Shown one piece after another: positions 1 to 8,552 of a stretch of 64,000 nucleotides of DNA. Source of the DNA: an uncultured Ruegeria sp. (GTDB lineage: Bacteria; Pseudomonadota; Alphaproteobacteria; Rhodobacterales; Rhodobacteraceae); NCBI RefSeq assembly GCF_947497005.1, contig NZ_CANMFF010000005.1, positions 186,001 to 250,000 of the forward strand, written 5' to 3'. The position numbers and the translations under genes are program-made. Numbering within the stretch: position 1 is the stretch's first letter; each line of letters opens with the position of its first letter. The notes under the pieces are model-generated. The model was given only the letters and a program-made list of their open reading frames with translations, was not told where the DNA came from and did no database searches.

Positions 1-77
1 AGTTTTTCGGTTCTGGGCTAGCCCAGTTACACGAACAGTCTAAGTCATGTGGGGTTGGTAACGAGGGTGGCCCCACA

Positions 78-809
78 ATGACCTGCCAAGAGACCAGTGT
101 CTTGATCCTTGGAAGCGCTCCTTCAGCGCTGGTGGCACGGACGTGGCCGCGCGAGTGCTTCACGCATATCGTCGCCATCAACAACGCGTGGCGTATCAGA
201 AGGGATTGGGATTACCTGATCCATCCAGAGGATTTCCCAGCCGAGCGTCGCCCGGCGGAGGTGTCTTCCTCTCAGCGCATCGTCACTGCTGAGGAATATG
301 TCCCCAGACAGAATGACTTTGGTGGGTTCGTTTATGCCGGTGGAACGATGGCCTTTACCGCCGGTTACTGGGCGCTGTCAGCCTTAAAGCCTGATATTTT
401 GGCGTTTTTTGGCTGTGATATGATGTACTCAGGTTCAGGGCGAACGCATTTTTACGGAAACGGAGCTGCGGACCCGTTGCGAGATGATGTGACACTGCGC
501 TCGCTTGAGGCGAAATCAGCACGATTGGGACTTTTTGCAGCTGCTCAGAGGTGCAGAACCGTACGGTTGTCCAGCGGGCCGAGCCGGCTAGTCTTTCCAT
601 CAGCCAGCTTATCCGACCTGACTACCACCCCGCTGCTCGAATTTACCGACATGCGTGCTGCTTTGCATACTGAAAACAAATTGGGATATTATGTTGCATC
701 GGGGCAGTACTGGGAAGTTGAGCACCGGTTCGATCCCGAAGAGATTGACGCCTTGGATCAGAAGTGGCTGTCGGCCTATCGGGTCGGAGCCATGGACAAC
801 GCGACCTAA
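78..809 (+). CDS. Uncharacterised cytosolic protein, possibly glycosyltransferase-like
   Basis: Function not recognised. The 243-residue product opens with a hydrophobic strand and turn, VLILGSAPSA (residues 8-17), of the kind seen in nucleotide- or nucleotide-sugar-binding proteins such as GT42 sialyltransferases and DUF115/MptE-like proteins. INNAW (34-38) and FFGCDMMYSG (110-119) followed by HFYG fit the same general layout. I see no diagnostic catalytic signature, so the fold is an inference. There is no signal peptide or membrane segment. The ATG follows a GAGGG about 10 bases upstream. The gene stops 6 bases short of the convergent DUF3307 gene. Confidence 0.75.
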   Translation: MTCQETSVLILGSAPSALVARTWPRECFTHIVAINNAWRIRRDWDYLIHPEDFPAERRPAEVSSSQRIVTAEEYVPRQNDFGGFVYAGGTMAFTAGYWALSALKPDILAFFGCDMMYSGSGRTHFYGNGAADPLRDDVTLRSLEAKSARLGLFAAAQRCRTVRLSSGPSRLVFPSASLSDLTTTPLLEFTDMRAALHTENKLGYYVASGQYWEVEHRFDPEEIDALDQKWLSAYRVGAMDNAT

Positions 810-815
810 TACCAT

Positions 816-1208
816 TCAAGCGGCAGCAAAGGTAACCCACGCCCAAACCATCGCCACATATGTCAGGTTGTGCATCAACTGATCCAGGCCCGCCGCACGC
901 CAGAATGCGGCTTGAGTTGGCTCGAGTCGCTTTTTGTCTGAATAGCGGGCTTTGACGAAATCGATGTTGAAATGGATGATCCATTCCAGTGCCGCGATGA
1001 TCAGGATGAAACGCAAAGGCGCGCCGAACATCAACAAAACGACAACAGAGCCCACAACATGCACACCAGCATGTTGCGCGCGTCCCAAGTGAAAATACTC
1101 GCCCCGGCCGGACAGCATTTTCGGAGTCTGGAGGTAGTAGTCAGCGAACATATGCTTGATCAGTAAAAGACAAAGCATAAGAAACACTGCGCCAAAACTG
1201 GCAGCCAA
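816..1208 (-). CDS. DUF3307 family membrane protein
   Basis: Small integral membrane protein of unknown role. The pattern LLLIKHMFADYYLQTPKM near the N-terminus, a conserved HAGVHV, and the C-terminal GLDQLMHNLTYVAM are typical of DUF3307, with about four hydrophobic segments. The reading frame begins at TTG, which follows GGGAGGG by about 5 bases; an internal ATG at about 1175 just ahead of the IKHMFADYY motif is an alternative. Its 5' side faces a 200-base AT-rich spacer shared with the rightward ABC-like gene, so the two are divergently transcribed. In other bacteria the family sometimes accompanies a SatD-like protein; no such gene is seen here. Confidence 0.8.
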   Translation of the reverse strand: MAASFGAVFLMLCLLLIKHMFADYYLQTPKMLSGRGEYFHLGRAQHAGVHVVGSVVVLLMFGAPLRFILIIAALEWIIHFNIDFVKARYSDKKRLEPTQAAFWRAAGLDQLMHNLTYVAMVWAWVTFAAA

Positions 1209-1268
1209 AAGAACCCTCCCGATATCGTTCTGCCGCCAACCTTAGGCAACAAAACGGGTATGCGTAAA

Positions 1269-1280
1269 TGAACTAGTTCA
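1269..1280. promoter_or_regulatory. Perfect 12-bp palindrome in a divergent spacer
   Basis: TGAACTAGTTCA is a perfect dyad lying 60 bases upstream of the leftward DUF3307 gene and about 130 bases upstream of the rightward ABC-like gene. It sits in AT-rich non-coding sequence. It may be an operator for a dimeric regulator; which one is unknown. Confidence 0.4.
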
Positions 1281-1342
1281 CATTAGATTAAGAATTTTCT
1301 CAAAAGGAAAAAAAATTGCGTATCTTGTCTGGATGATATTAG

Positions 1343-1358
1343 ATTCATGCTGTTGAAT
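1343..1358. promoter_or_regulatory. Candidate SqrR/BigR operator (ATTC-N8-GAAT)
   Basis: ATTC, eight bases (ATGCTGTT), then GAAT: an exact match to the dyad I recall for the persulfide-responsive repressor SqrR of Rhodobacter capsulatus. It lies about 54 bases upstream of the probable N-terminus of the ABC-like gene. An ArsR-family gene with the SqrR cysteine pair lies immediately downstream of that gene, which makes this more than a chance match, but binding is inferred. Confidence 0.5.
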
Positions 1359-1477
1359 TTGCGTGCATAACGTTCACTCCGCATCGTCGGTCAGCAGTAG
1401 GGGCAGATTCCATAGAACGCACGATCTTCCGCTTTATCTGGAAATACTCTAAACGCGACCAGCTGAGCCTGCTGGCC

Positions 1478-4420
1478 GTGACATCAATGCTGTTTCCGCT
1501 GCTCTATCTTACGCTTGAATTGCCAAAACGCATCATCAACGATGCGATCGGGTCATCCACCACTGAGGTGACGATCTGGGGCTTCACCATGTCCCAGACA
1601 AATTTTTTGGTCATTTTGTGTATTGCCTTCCTGGCTGCGGTTCTGGCTCATGGCCTGATGAAGATGCGCATCAACACCATGAAAGGTGTGCTGAGCGAAC
1701 GGATGCTGCGTCGTCTTCGGTATCAGTTGATCAGTCGGGCCCTGCGTTTCCCTCAACCCTATTTCGAGAGGGTCAGCCAGGGAGAGATGGTTTCGATGGT
1801 CACGGCCGAAAGCGAGCCGATGGGCGGCCTGATGGGTGATGCGATCAGCCAGCCGGTTCTGCAGGCCGGGCAAATGATCACGATCCTGTCCTTCCTGTTT
1901 TTGCAAAGTGTCTGGTTTGGGATGGCCGCTGTGGCCCTAATTCCGTTACAGGCCTGGTTGATCCCTAAGCTGCAGCGCCAGATCAACCTACTGAACAAAA
2001 AGCGTATTCAAGAGGTTCGGGTGCTGGCCGCACAAATCGGTGAGAATGCGGCAGGCGCGTCCACCTTGCGGACCAATGGAGGCTGGCGCTATCGCCGGTC
2101 GATGATCTCTGACCAATTGGGACGACTGTTCGGCATCCGTTTTGAGATTTATCAAAAGAAGTTCTTTATGAAATTCATAAACAACTTCATCTCGCAACTG
2201 ACGCCGTTCATGTTCTATCTGATTGGCGGTCTGTTGGTGCTGCAGGGCTCTGTCTCTCTGGGGGCATTGGTTGCCGCATTGGCGGCTTACAAGGATCTCA
2301 GCTCTCCGTGGAAAGAGCTGCTGACCTACTACAACCAGACCCAGGACATGTCGTTGCGCTGGGATGTGGTCGTTGACCGTTTTGCTCCGGCCGGAATGCA
2401 GGACGAATCCTTGTTTGAAGGGGAACCTGCCGAACGGCCGCATCTGAGCGGCGATATTGTGCTGGATCATGTTTCGGTGCGTGACATGGATGGCAATCAG
2501 GTGCTGGACGACCTGGACCTGATCTTTCCTGCCGGGAAAACAATTGGCATCGCCGCTCCCAGTGAAGAGGATCGACGCGCCATTGGCGAGGTCCTGACGC
2601 GGGAAATTCTCCCCAGTGCAGGCAGGGTTCGGATCGGTGACGTGAACCTGTCAGAACTGCATCAGAGTATCGTTGCTGCGCGCATCGGATATGCCTCGTC
2701 GCGCCCGGTAATGTTTCAGGGAACACTGGGCGACAACGTAATGATGCCGATGCGGTACAAACCGCTGTCTGACACCGTGGATGACCCCGGCTTTCCGGAA
2801 ACTCTGCGGGCAGGCAATAGCGCCGATCCGTTCAAGGTTGATTGGCTGGATCCATCCCGGGCCGGGTATCAGGATGAGGCCGGGTTGCGGGATTGGTGGT
2901 TGCAACTGATCGATGGCGTGGGGTCGGGCGCTGCCTTGTTCCAACGTGGTGCAGAGCAGAGTTTTGACGCGATACACCATGCCGATCTGGCAAAGAAACT
3001 GATCGAACTGCGCCCTCTTGTGCGGCAAGCCGTTCAAGACGCTGGCCTTGAACAAGAGGCTCTCATCTTTGATCGAGGCGATTACAACCCTGCCTTGCCT
3101 GTTGTCGAGAACTTGCTTTTTGCAACACCCTGTGTGCCGGTGACACAGGCTTTGCTTGCCCAGCAAAAGGTCTTTTTGGGACAATTACGAGAGCTGGGAC
3201 TGGACAAAACACTGATTGCCCTGACCAGAGACGTGATCGAGATGTTGCGCCAGATCTTTGGGTTTGACGGAACAGATCATCCGTTGTTCCGCAAGCTTGG
3301 CCTTGATGCAAAGACCTATGAGGCGGCGGTAGAGCTGGTTGAACTCACTCGTAAAGAGGGCATATCGGGGCTGGATGACGAACAACTGGCGAATATGCTG
3401 GCCGTACCCTTTGTGATCTCGGCGGAGCAGATCGGGCCTGCATTCACGGACGAGTTGAAAGATCGAATCCTCGAACTGCGGCGCACCCATTCCGCCAAGC
3501 TGTTGGAGCGATTGCATGATGTCTTTGTTCCGTTGGACCCGAATGCCTTTGCACCTGGTTTGACAGTTATGGAAAACGCGCTGTTCGGAAAAGTCAGTCA
3601 GATTGGAGGTGCCCGCTCGGATGAGGCTCGCAAGCTGATTGTTGACGTGCTGGCCGAGAACGGCGCGCGCCCGTTGGTCACTGAATTGATCTATGATGTA
3701 CCGGTCGCATTGGGTGGCCAGAACCTTCCCGCGGTGTTCGCCGAACCGCTGGCCTTTACCCGTGCAGCGATCAAGAAACCGGATATTCTGATCCTGGAAA
3801 ACGCGTTGGCCAGCTATGACATGAAAACGCAGGTGGCCGTTTACAAAAAGTTGCGCGAGCTATTGCCGGAAACCACGGTCATCTACCTGAATGATCAATT
3901 CGAAAACCCGGATGTATTCGACATGTTCGCGGAAGTCAGACAAGGTCGTGTGGTTTCGGACGGGGGGCCCGTGGACGTGGAGGAAGACAGCGCAGCTTCG
4001 GCAGATTTGGCGCGGAAATTACGTGCATTGGAACAGACACCTTTGTTTTCGGGTCTTGACCGACGACAGCTGCGCCTGCTGGCTTTTGGTGCCCGCTGGT
4101 TCGATGCCGCACCGGGGCAGGTTGTGTTCTTGAAAGACGATCAGCCGACAGATGGCGCCTATGTTGTGTTGGCGGGCGAAGCTGGCCTGTACCTGCCGCA
4201 GGACCAAGGGGCGGACCAATTGATCACCAAGGTCGGACCCGGCGCTTTGGTGGGTGAGTTGGGTCTGATCCGAAAAGAACCACGTGCGCTGAGCATGGTA
4301 GCTGAAACCCAGCTGTCCTGCCTGCGGATCGGTGAGGAAGAATTCCTGGCCGTGGTAGAAAACGATGCCGCGACCGCGTTCAAGCTGTTGCAGGTTATTG
4401 CGGGCTATGTGTCCAACTAG
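1478..4420 (+). CDS. Degenerate ABC-exporter-like protein with C-terminal cNMP-binding-like domain
   Basis: About 980 residues. The first 290 or so form an ABC-exporter-type transmembrane region. The following nucleotide-binding region has lost its catalytic motifs: the Walker A position reads GIAAPSEEDRRAI, the signature reads LGGQN, Walker B ends ILILE, and the switch histidine position reads YLNDQ. A roughly 330-residue insertion separates the Q-loop-like segment (VMFQGTLGDNV) from the signature and contains two echoes of the ABC 'ENxLF' segment (VVENLLF, VMENALF). The last 130 residues form a cyclic-nucleotide-binding-like domain (GALVGELGLIRKEPRALS). Inner-membrane location is predicted; transport by ATP hydrolysis looks unlikely. 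The GTG at 1478 is the first canonical start, but conserved-looking sequence (ERTIFRFIWKYSKRDQL) continues in frame upstream to an ATA at 1412 that has AGGGG 8 bases before it. An in-frame TAG at 1340 bounds the gene. Confidence 0.85.
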   Translation: MTSMLFPLLYLTLELPKRIINDAIGSSTTEVTIWGFTMSQTNFLVILCIAFLAAVLAHGLMKMRINTMKGVLSERMLRRLRYQLISRALRFPQPYFERVSQGEMVSMVTAESEPMGGLMGDAISQPVLQAGQMITILSFLFLQSVWFGMAAVALIPLQAWLIPKLQRQINLLNKKRIQEVRVLAAQIGENAAGASTLRTNGGWRYRRSMISDQLGRLFGIRFEIYQKKFFMKFINNFISQLTPFMFYLIGGLLVLQGSVSLGALVAALAAYKDLSSPWKELLTYYNQTQDMSLRWDVVVDRFAPAGMQDESLFEGEPAERPHLSGDIVLDHVSVRDMDGNQVLDDLDLIFPAGKTIGIAAPSEEDRRAIGEVLTREILPSAGRVRIGDVNLSELHQSIVAARIGYASSRPVMFQGTLGDNVMMPMRYKPLSDTVDDPGFPETLRAGNSADPFKVDWLDPSRAGYQDEAGLRDWWLQLIDGVGSGAALFQRGAEQSFDAIHHADLAKKLIELRPLVRQAVQDAGLEQEALIFDRGDYNPALPVVENLLFATPCVPVTQALLAQQKVFLGQLRELGLDKTLIALTRDVIEMLRQIFGFDGTDHPLFRKLGLDAKTYEAAVELVELTRKEGISGLDDEQLANMLAVPFVISAEQIGPAFTDELKDRILELRRTHSAKLLERLHDVFVPLDPNAFAPGLTVMENALFGKVSQIGGARSDEARKLIVDVLAENGARPLVTELIYDVPVALGGQNLPAVFAEPLAFTRAAIKKPDILILENALASYDMKTQVAVYKKLRELLPETTVIYLNDQFENPDVFDMFAEVRQGRVVSDGGPVDVEEDSAASADLARKLRALEQTPLFSGLDRRQLRLLAFGARWFDAAPGQVVFLKDDQPTDGAYVVLAGEAGLYLPQDQGADQLITKVGPGALVGELGLIRKEPRALSMVAETQLSCLRIGEEEFLAVVENDAATAFKLLQVIAGYVSN

Positions 4421-4423
4421 CGA

Positions 4424-4765
4424 TCAGTTGTCCGGATTGCAGAACAGATCATAGAGCAGACCGATCACCTGTTCGGTATTTCCATCGCGCAAAGAATAAT
4501 AGATCGTTTTGCCGTCCCGGCGCGTCGAAACCAACTCTTCCTCGCGCAAGCGGGCCAGCATCTGGCTGACTGCGGCCTGCCGCAACTGAAGCAATTCTTC
4601 TAGTTGGCCTACAGATTTCTCGCCGCTGCCGAGATGACACAAGATCATAAGGCGCCCCTCATGCGCCAGAGTCTTGAGAAACGCAGCCGCGCGGGTAGCG
4701 TTATCTTTCATGTCTGACAGGGTGTCCGTGGTATGTGCCTGAGGATCGGTTTCTCTGAGTGCCAC
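4424..4765 (-). CDS. ArsR-family repressor, SqrR/BigR-like (dithiol persulfide sensor)
   Basis: A 113-residue winged-helix repressor of the ArsR/SmtB family. The helix-turn-helix lies at SVGQLEELLQLRQAAVSQMLARL, followed by a beta-wing ending GKTIYYSLRD. Two cysteines, C43 (MILCHL) and C109 (YDLFC), are 66 residues apart, the same spacing as C41/C107 of R. capsulatus SqrR; in that family they form a polysulfide bridge on exposure to sulfide-derived persulfides and release DNA. No ArsR metal-site ELCVC motif is present. GTG is used as start; an ATG 18 codons later is possible. The gene is convergent with the pseudo-ABC gene, 3 bases between stops. No sqr or other sulfide-oxidation gene is in the window. 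Confidence 0.82.
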   Translation of the reverse strand: MALRETDPQAHTTDTLSDMKDNATRAAAFLKTLAHEGRLMILCHLGSGEKSVGQLEELLQLRQAAVSQMLARLREEELVSTRRDGKTIYYSLRDGNTEQVIGLLYDLFCNPDN

Positions 4766-4823
4766 TTTATGACCGTTATTCAGCTTTTTATGGTGCTAAT
4801 ATGCATCAAAGCTAAGGGTGTTG

Positions 4824-6056
4824 TCACCCCTCGGTTGCCGGAGCGCCTCCTTGAAATGCGTTGCCGTTAACGTAATCACACGGGTCTTCCTGCATTTGCA
4901 GATGCAACTCGTTCCCCTTGTATGGATGCGCACGGGCCAGGTCTTCGTCGACATCGATCCCAAGGCCCGGAGCGGTCGGGGCAATGACAAACCCATCCTC
5001 GATTCGGATTGATCCCTTGATCAGTTGATCATGGAACGGTGTTTCGATGGTTTCCAAAAGCAGCAGATTGGGAATTGAAGCTGCCAGATGGATATTGGCG
5101 GCCCATTCTACAGGACCGGCATAAAGATGCGGTGCCATCTGTGCATTGAAGATCTCGGCCATGGCCGCGACTTTCTTCATCTCCCAAATTCCACCTGCAC
5201 GGCCCAGCGCCGGTTGCAGGATTTCGGCAGCTCCGGCGCGTAGGACGGCTCCAAACTCGGCCTTTGTGGTCATCCGTTCTCCGGTAGCAACCGGGATGCG
5301 GACGTTGCGGGCGACGCGGGCCATATCTTCGATCATGTCGGGCGGCGTGGGTTCTTCAAACCAAAGCGGCTGGAGCGGCTCTAACGCTTGCCCCAGCCGA
5401 ATGGCTCCGGCGGTGTTGAACTGACCATGTGTGCCGAACAACAGATCGGCCTTGTCGCCCACTGCTTCGCGGATCGCCTTGCAGAAGGCGACGGACATGG
5501 AAATGTCGCTCATCGCAGGCATGTGGCCACCACGGATCGTATAGGGGCCAGCCGGGTCGAATTTCACGGCGGTGTAACCACGGCGTACCATTTCGGCAGC
5601 CGATTCGCCCGCCTGTTCGGGAGAGGTCCAGAATTCGTCCAGGTTGTGCTGGGCCAGGGGATAAAGGTAAGTATAGGCCCGGATGCGATTGTTCATCCTG
5701 CCGCCCAGCAGAGCATAGACCGGTCGATTTCGATCTTTGCCCAGAATATCCCAACAGGCGATTTCCAGCCCAGAGAATGCACCCATCACCGTCAGGTCAG
5801 GGCGTTGCGTAAAGCCACTGGAATAGGCGCGACGGAACATGAGCTCGATGTTTTCAGGGTTCTCGCCCAGCATATGCCGTTCAAACACATCCCGAATGAC
5901 GTGGCGCATCGCCTCTGGCCCGACAGAGGAGGCATAGCATTCGCCCCAGCCGGTGATGCCGGTATCTGTTGTCACTTTGACAAGTATCCAGTAGCGCCCA
6001 CCCCAGCCCGGAGCAGGCGGGGCAGTAACGATGATGTCGAGATCCTGCAGTTTCAT
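4824..6056 (-). CDS. Mandelate racemase/muconate-lactonizing-type enolase-superfamily enzyme (acid-sugar dehydratase-like)
   Basis: A 410-residue enolase-superfamily protein with an N-terminal capping domain (about 1-125) and a TIM barrel. Barrel landmarks are AVKFDPAG, the strand LLFGTHGQF, the metal-ligand-like WFEEPTPP, ATGERMTTKAEF, QPALGRAGG and MAPHLYAG. This layout is that of the acid-sugar dehydratases/cycloisomerases (galactonate, gluconate and similar), which abstract a proton alpha to a carboxylate using Mg2+. The exact substrate cannot be read from the sequence. It follows a Zn alcohol dehydrogenase by 19 bases and is probably cotranscribed with it, consistent with oxidation followed by dehydration in sugar-acid catabolism. 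Confidence 0.85.
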   Translation of the reverse strand: MKLQDLDIIVTAPPAPGWGGRYWILVKVTTDTGITGWGECYASSVGPEAMRHVIRDVFERHMLGENPENIELMFRRAYSSGFTQRPDLTVMGAFSGLEIACWDILGKDRNRPVYALLGGRMNNRIRAYTYLYPLAQHNLDEFWTSPEQAGESAAEMVRRGYTAVKFDPAGPYTIRGGHMPAMSDISMSVAFCKAIREAVGDKADLLFGTHGQFNTAGAIRLGQALEPLQPLWFEEPTPPDMIEDMARVARNVRIPVATGERMTTKAEFGAVLRAGAAEILQPALGRAGGIWEMKKVAAMAEIFNAQMAPHLYAGPVEWAANIHLAASIPNLLLLETIETPFHDQLIKGSIRIEDGFVIAPTAPGLGIDVDEDLARAHPYKGNELHLQMQEDPCDYVNGNAFQGGAPATEG

Positions 6057-6075
6057 CCCAAATCCTTTCGGTGGG

Positions 6076-7170
6076 TCAGGTCCTGTCGAACAGGATCACA
6101 TTGCGCTTGGCCGATCCGGTTTTGGTGTCGGCGATGGCCTCGTTGATCTGATCCAGTGACCAGCGGCCCGAGATCAGCTCATCCAGTTTCAAACGCCCCT
6201 GTTCATACAGGTCCACCATCCACGGTATATCGCGTTGGATAACCACATCGCCCATTTTCGATCCAACCACGCCCTGACCAAGGGCTGCCAGCACCACGGG
6301 TTCATAACTGGCCATGTCTCCAGAATGCGGCATCCCGATCATGATCGCCTTGCCGCCACGGCCGAGATAGCGCGGGGCCTGGTCATAGGCAGGGATCGCG
6401 CCGACCGTGATCAATACCGCATCCGCGCCGCGCCCGCCAAGCGCCTTGTAAGCGGCTTTCCATGGCTGATCCAAACTGGCCAATACACCGTGGGTCGCGC
6501 CGAACTCCTTGGCGATCTCAAGCTTTTCTTCGGTCATGTCTACGGCCACAATCCGCCGTGCGCCTGCAATCCGCGCGCCCTGAATGGCGTTCAGCCCAAC
6601 GCCGCCTGCGCCGATGACCACTACGTCCTGACCGGGGCGCAGGTCTGCCGCGTTCACCGCAGCACCGATCCCGGTGATCACCCCGCAAGACAGTAGGCTG
6701 GCCAGTTCTTTAGGCAGGTATTCGGGAATTTTGACGATCTGCCGATGGCTTACCACGACTTTTTCCGCAAAGGCACCACAAGCCATCGCCTGCTCCAGCG
6801 GACCGCCGTCACTGGTTTTCAATGGGCCTTTGACAGTATCGTACGGTGTTTCGCAAATTGTCGGCTGACCGCCAGCGCAGGAAGGGCAAGACCCGCAGGC
6901 ACGGATCAGAGTCACGACTACAGGGTCACCGACTTTGAAATCTCCCGCGGCTTCTCCAACTGCGCTGATCACGCCTGCAGCCTCGTGCCCGTATACGGCG
7001 GGCAGAAATCCACCCCATGCCCCTTCGGCAAATGATATGTCTGAATGACAGATGGCCACGGCGTCCAGCGTCACTTCGACCTCGCCCGTGCCGGGGGGTG
7101 CCAGCTGAACCTCTTCGATCACCAGTGGCTCGCCAAATGCCCGGCAGACTGCGGCTTTGATTGTTTGCAT
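6076..7170 (-). CDS. Zinc-dependent alcohol dehydrogenase (MDR family)
   Basis: A 364-residue NAD(P)-dependent medium-chain dehydrogenase. The catalytic-zinc region (AICHSDISFAEG ... VYGHEAAGVI), the four-cysteine structural zinc lobe (CGSCPSCAGGQPTIC) and the Rossmann motif VVIGAGGVGLNAIQGA are all present. The start is taken at the ATG at 7170 because it begins the conserved MQTIKAAVCRAFGEP and has GAGGG 5 bases upstream; the open frame extends 23 codons further without a site. It precedes the enolase-superfamily gene by 19 bases, so the pair probably acts on the same substrate class. Substrate unknown. Confidence 0.88.
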   Translation of the reverse strand: MQTIKAAVCRAFGEPLVIEEVQLAPPGTGEVEVTLDAVAICHSDISFAEGAWGGFLPAVYGHEAAGVISAVGEAAGDFKVGDPVVVTLIRACGSCPSCAGGQPTICETPYDTVKGPLKTSDGGPLEQAMACGAFAEKVVVSHRQIVKIPEYLPKELASLLSCGVITGIGAAVNAADLRPGQDVVVIGAGGVGLNAIQGARIAGARRIVAVDMTEEKLEIAKEFGATHGVLASLDQPWKAAYKALGGRGADAVLITVGAIPAYDQAPRYLGRGGKAIMIGMPHSGDMASYEPVVLAALGQGVVGSKMGDVVIQRDIPWMVDLYEQGRLKLDELISGRWSLDQINEAIADTKTGSAKRNVILFDRT

Positions 7171-7252
7171 GTTTTCCCTCATTCCCGTTGGGTTCACGGT
7201 GGCGCGGGAAAAGGCGGCTCGCAAGGCCGAAATCGCCATTTGTATGTCGTTG

Positions 7253-8452
7253 TTACGCTATGACAGGCCGGGTTCGGCGAAACATCAGGAATCCCGCCAG
7301 CATCAATACAAGTGCCAGCAGGAAGGGTGCTCCGGGCAGGTAGAGCGGGGTGTCGGGTCGAATAAACTGTGCGAACACGCTGGTCATCACCAACGGCGAG
7401 ATCACCATGGAAAGAGCGTGCAACGCAGTCAGGACGCCCTGCAATTCCCCCTGTTGCGAATCCGGTGTGGCCTTTGACATCATTGCCTGAAGGGCCGGCG
7501 TGATTACCGCCCCGATGGCAGTGATCGGGATGAGCAGCAGCGCAATAAGGCCGTTGGTCAGAAAGGCCAGAATGGCGAAACTTATGATTTCAAAAACCAT
7601 TCCATAAATGACGGTGCCCCGCTCGCCCAGTAAGCGGATGGCAGGGCGGATCAGTCCGCCCTGCACGACGGCCATGCCAATACCGTAGACACCAAGTGAC
7701 AGGCCGATCATCTGCGGTGACCAACCGAACCGCTCGGTGGTAAAGTAAGACCAGATTGCGGGATAGACGTAGATCGAAACCGAATACAGGAAATACACCC
7801 ACAGCATTGGCCGGATGCCGGGCAAAGCGGCAATGGCGCGAAGCGAGTTCACCGGGTTTGCGCGCCGCAGACTGAAAGCACGCCGGTTTTTGTCAGTGAC
7901 AGTTTCGGGCATCACGAAATAACCAACGCAAAAGGTCAGCGCCGCTAGCCCTGCTGCCGCCCAGAACGGTGCACGGGTGCCATATTCGCTAAGCAATCCT
8001 CCGATCACCGGCCCCAGGACGAAACCCACGCCAAAAGCCGCGCCCAGAAGGCCAAAGTTTGCGGCCTTATCTTTGGGATCGGACACGTCTGCCATGAAAG
8101 CCGCCGCAGTCGAATGAGTAGCTGCCGTGATGCCACCAACAATACGACCGACAAGTAAAAGCCAGATACCGCCCGCCACGGCCATGACGATATAGTCCAG
8201 CGCCATGACGAAGAGTGACACCAGCAATACGGTTCTGCGCCCGTAAGCGTCCGACAGATTTCCCAGAATTGGCCCGAAGACGAACTGCATCGCGGCAAAC
8301 GCCGTACTCAGCACGCCGCCCCAGATCGCGGCATTGGCCAATGTGCCACCCTGAACTTCGACAATCAGTTGCGGCATGATCGGCATCACAAGACCAATAC
8401 CCATGGCGTCGATCATGACGATACTGAGAATGAAGAAAAACGGCAGACGCAT
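7253..8452 (-). CDS. TetA-like MFS drug exporter (TCR/Tet family)
   Basis: A 399-residue major-facilitator transporter with about 12 hydrophobic segments. The first segments read like TetA-class proton antiporters (IDAMGIGLVMPIMPQL), and loop 2-3 carries the MFS motif A, GNLSDAYGRRTVLL. Motif C-like sequence follows (GVGFVLGPVIGGLL). It should sit in the inner membrane and export a small amphiphilic compound; chromosomal members of this family need not give tetracycline resistance. It is leftward, about 80 bases upstream of the alcohol dehydrogenase and 100 bases from an upstream hydrolase, so operon membership is uncertain. Confidence 0.88.
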   Translation of the reverse strand: MRLPFFFILSIVMIDAMGIGLVMPIMPQLIVEVQGGTLANAAIWGGVLSTAFAAMQFVFGPILGNLSDAYGRRTVLLVSLFVMALDYIVMAVAGGIWLLLVGRIVGGITAATHSTAAAFMADVSDPKDKAANFGLLGAAFGVGFVLGPVIGGLLSEYGTRAPFWAAAGLAALTFCVGYFVMPETVTDKNRRAFSLRRANPVNSLRAIAALPGIRPMLWVYFLYSVSIYVYPAIWSYFTTERFGWSPQMIGLSLGVYGIGMAVVQGGLIRPAIRLLGERGTVIYGMVFEIISFAILAFLTNGLIALLLIPITAIGAVITPALQAMMSKATPDSQQGELQGVLTALHALSMVISPLVMTSVFAQFIRPDTPLYLPGAPFLLALVLMLAGFLMFRRTRPVIA

Positions 8453-8552
8453 GGGACCTGAACAAGTGAATTGTGAGCGGCACCCTAGGCATGCTGAGGA
8501 GATGAGGGAAGAGAGAGTTCGCCATCATCCCCGATGCCGTTGCGACAGGTCG

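Noticed and set aside
2651..3517. Possible frameshift or fusion in the insertion of the ABC-like gene
   Set aside because: One continuous frame with even codon use covers the region, and ABC-like echoes occur within it, so a true insertion is more likely.
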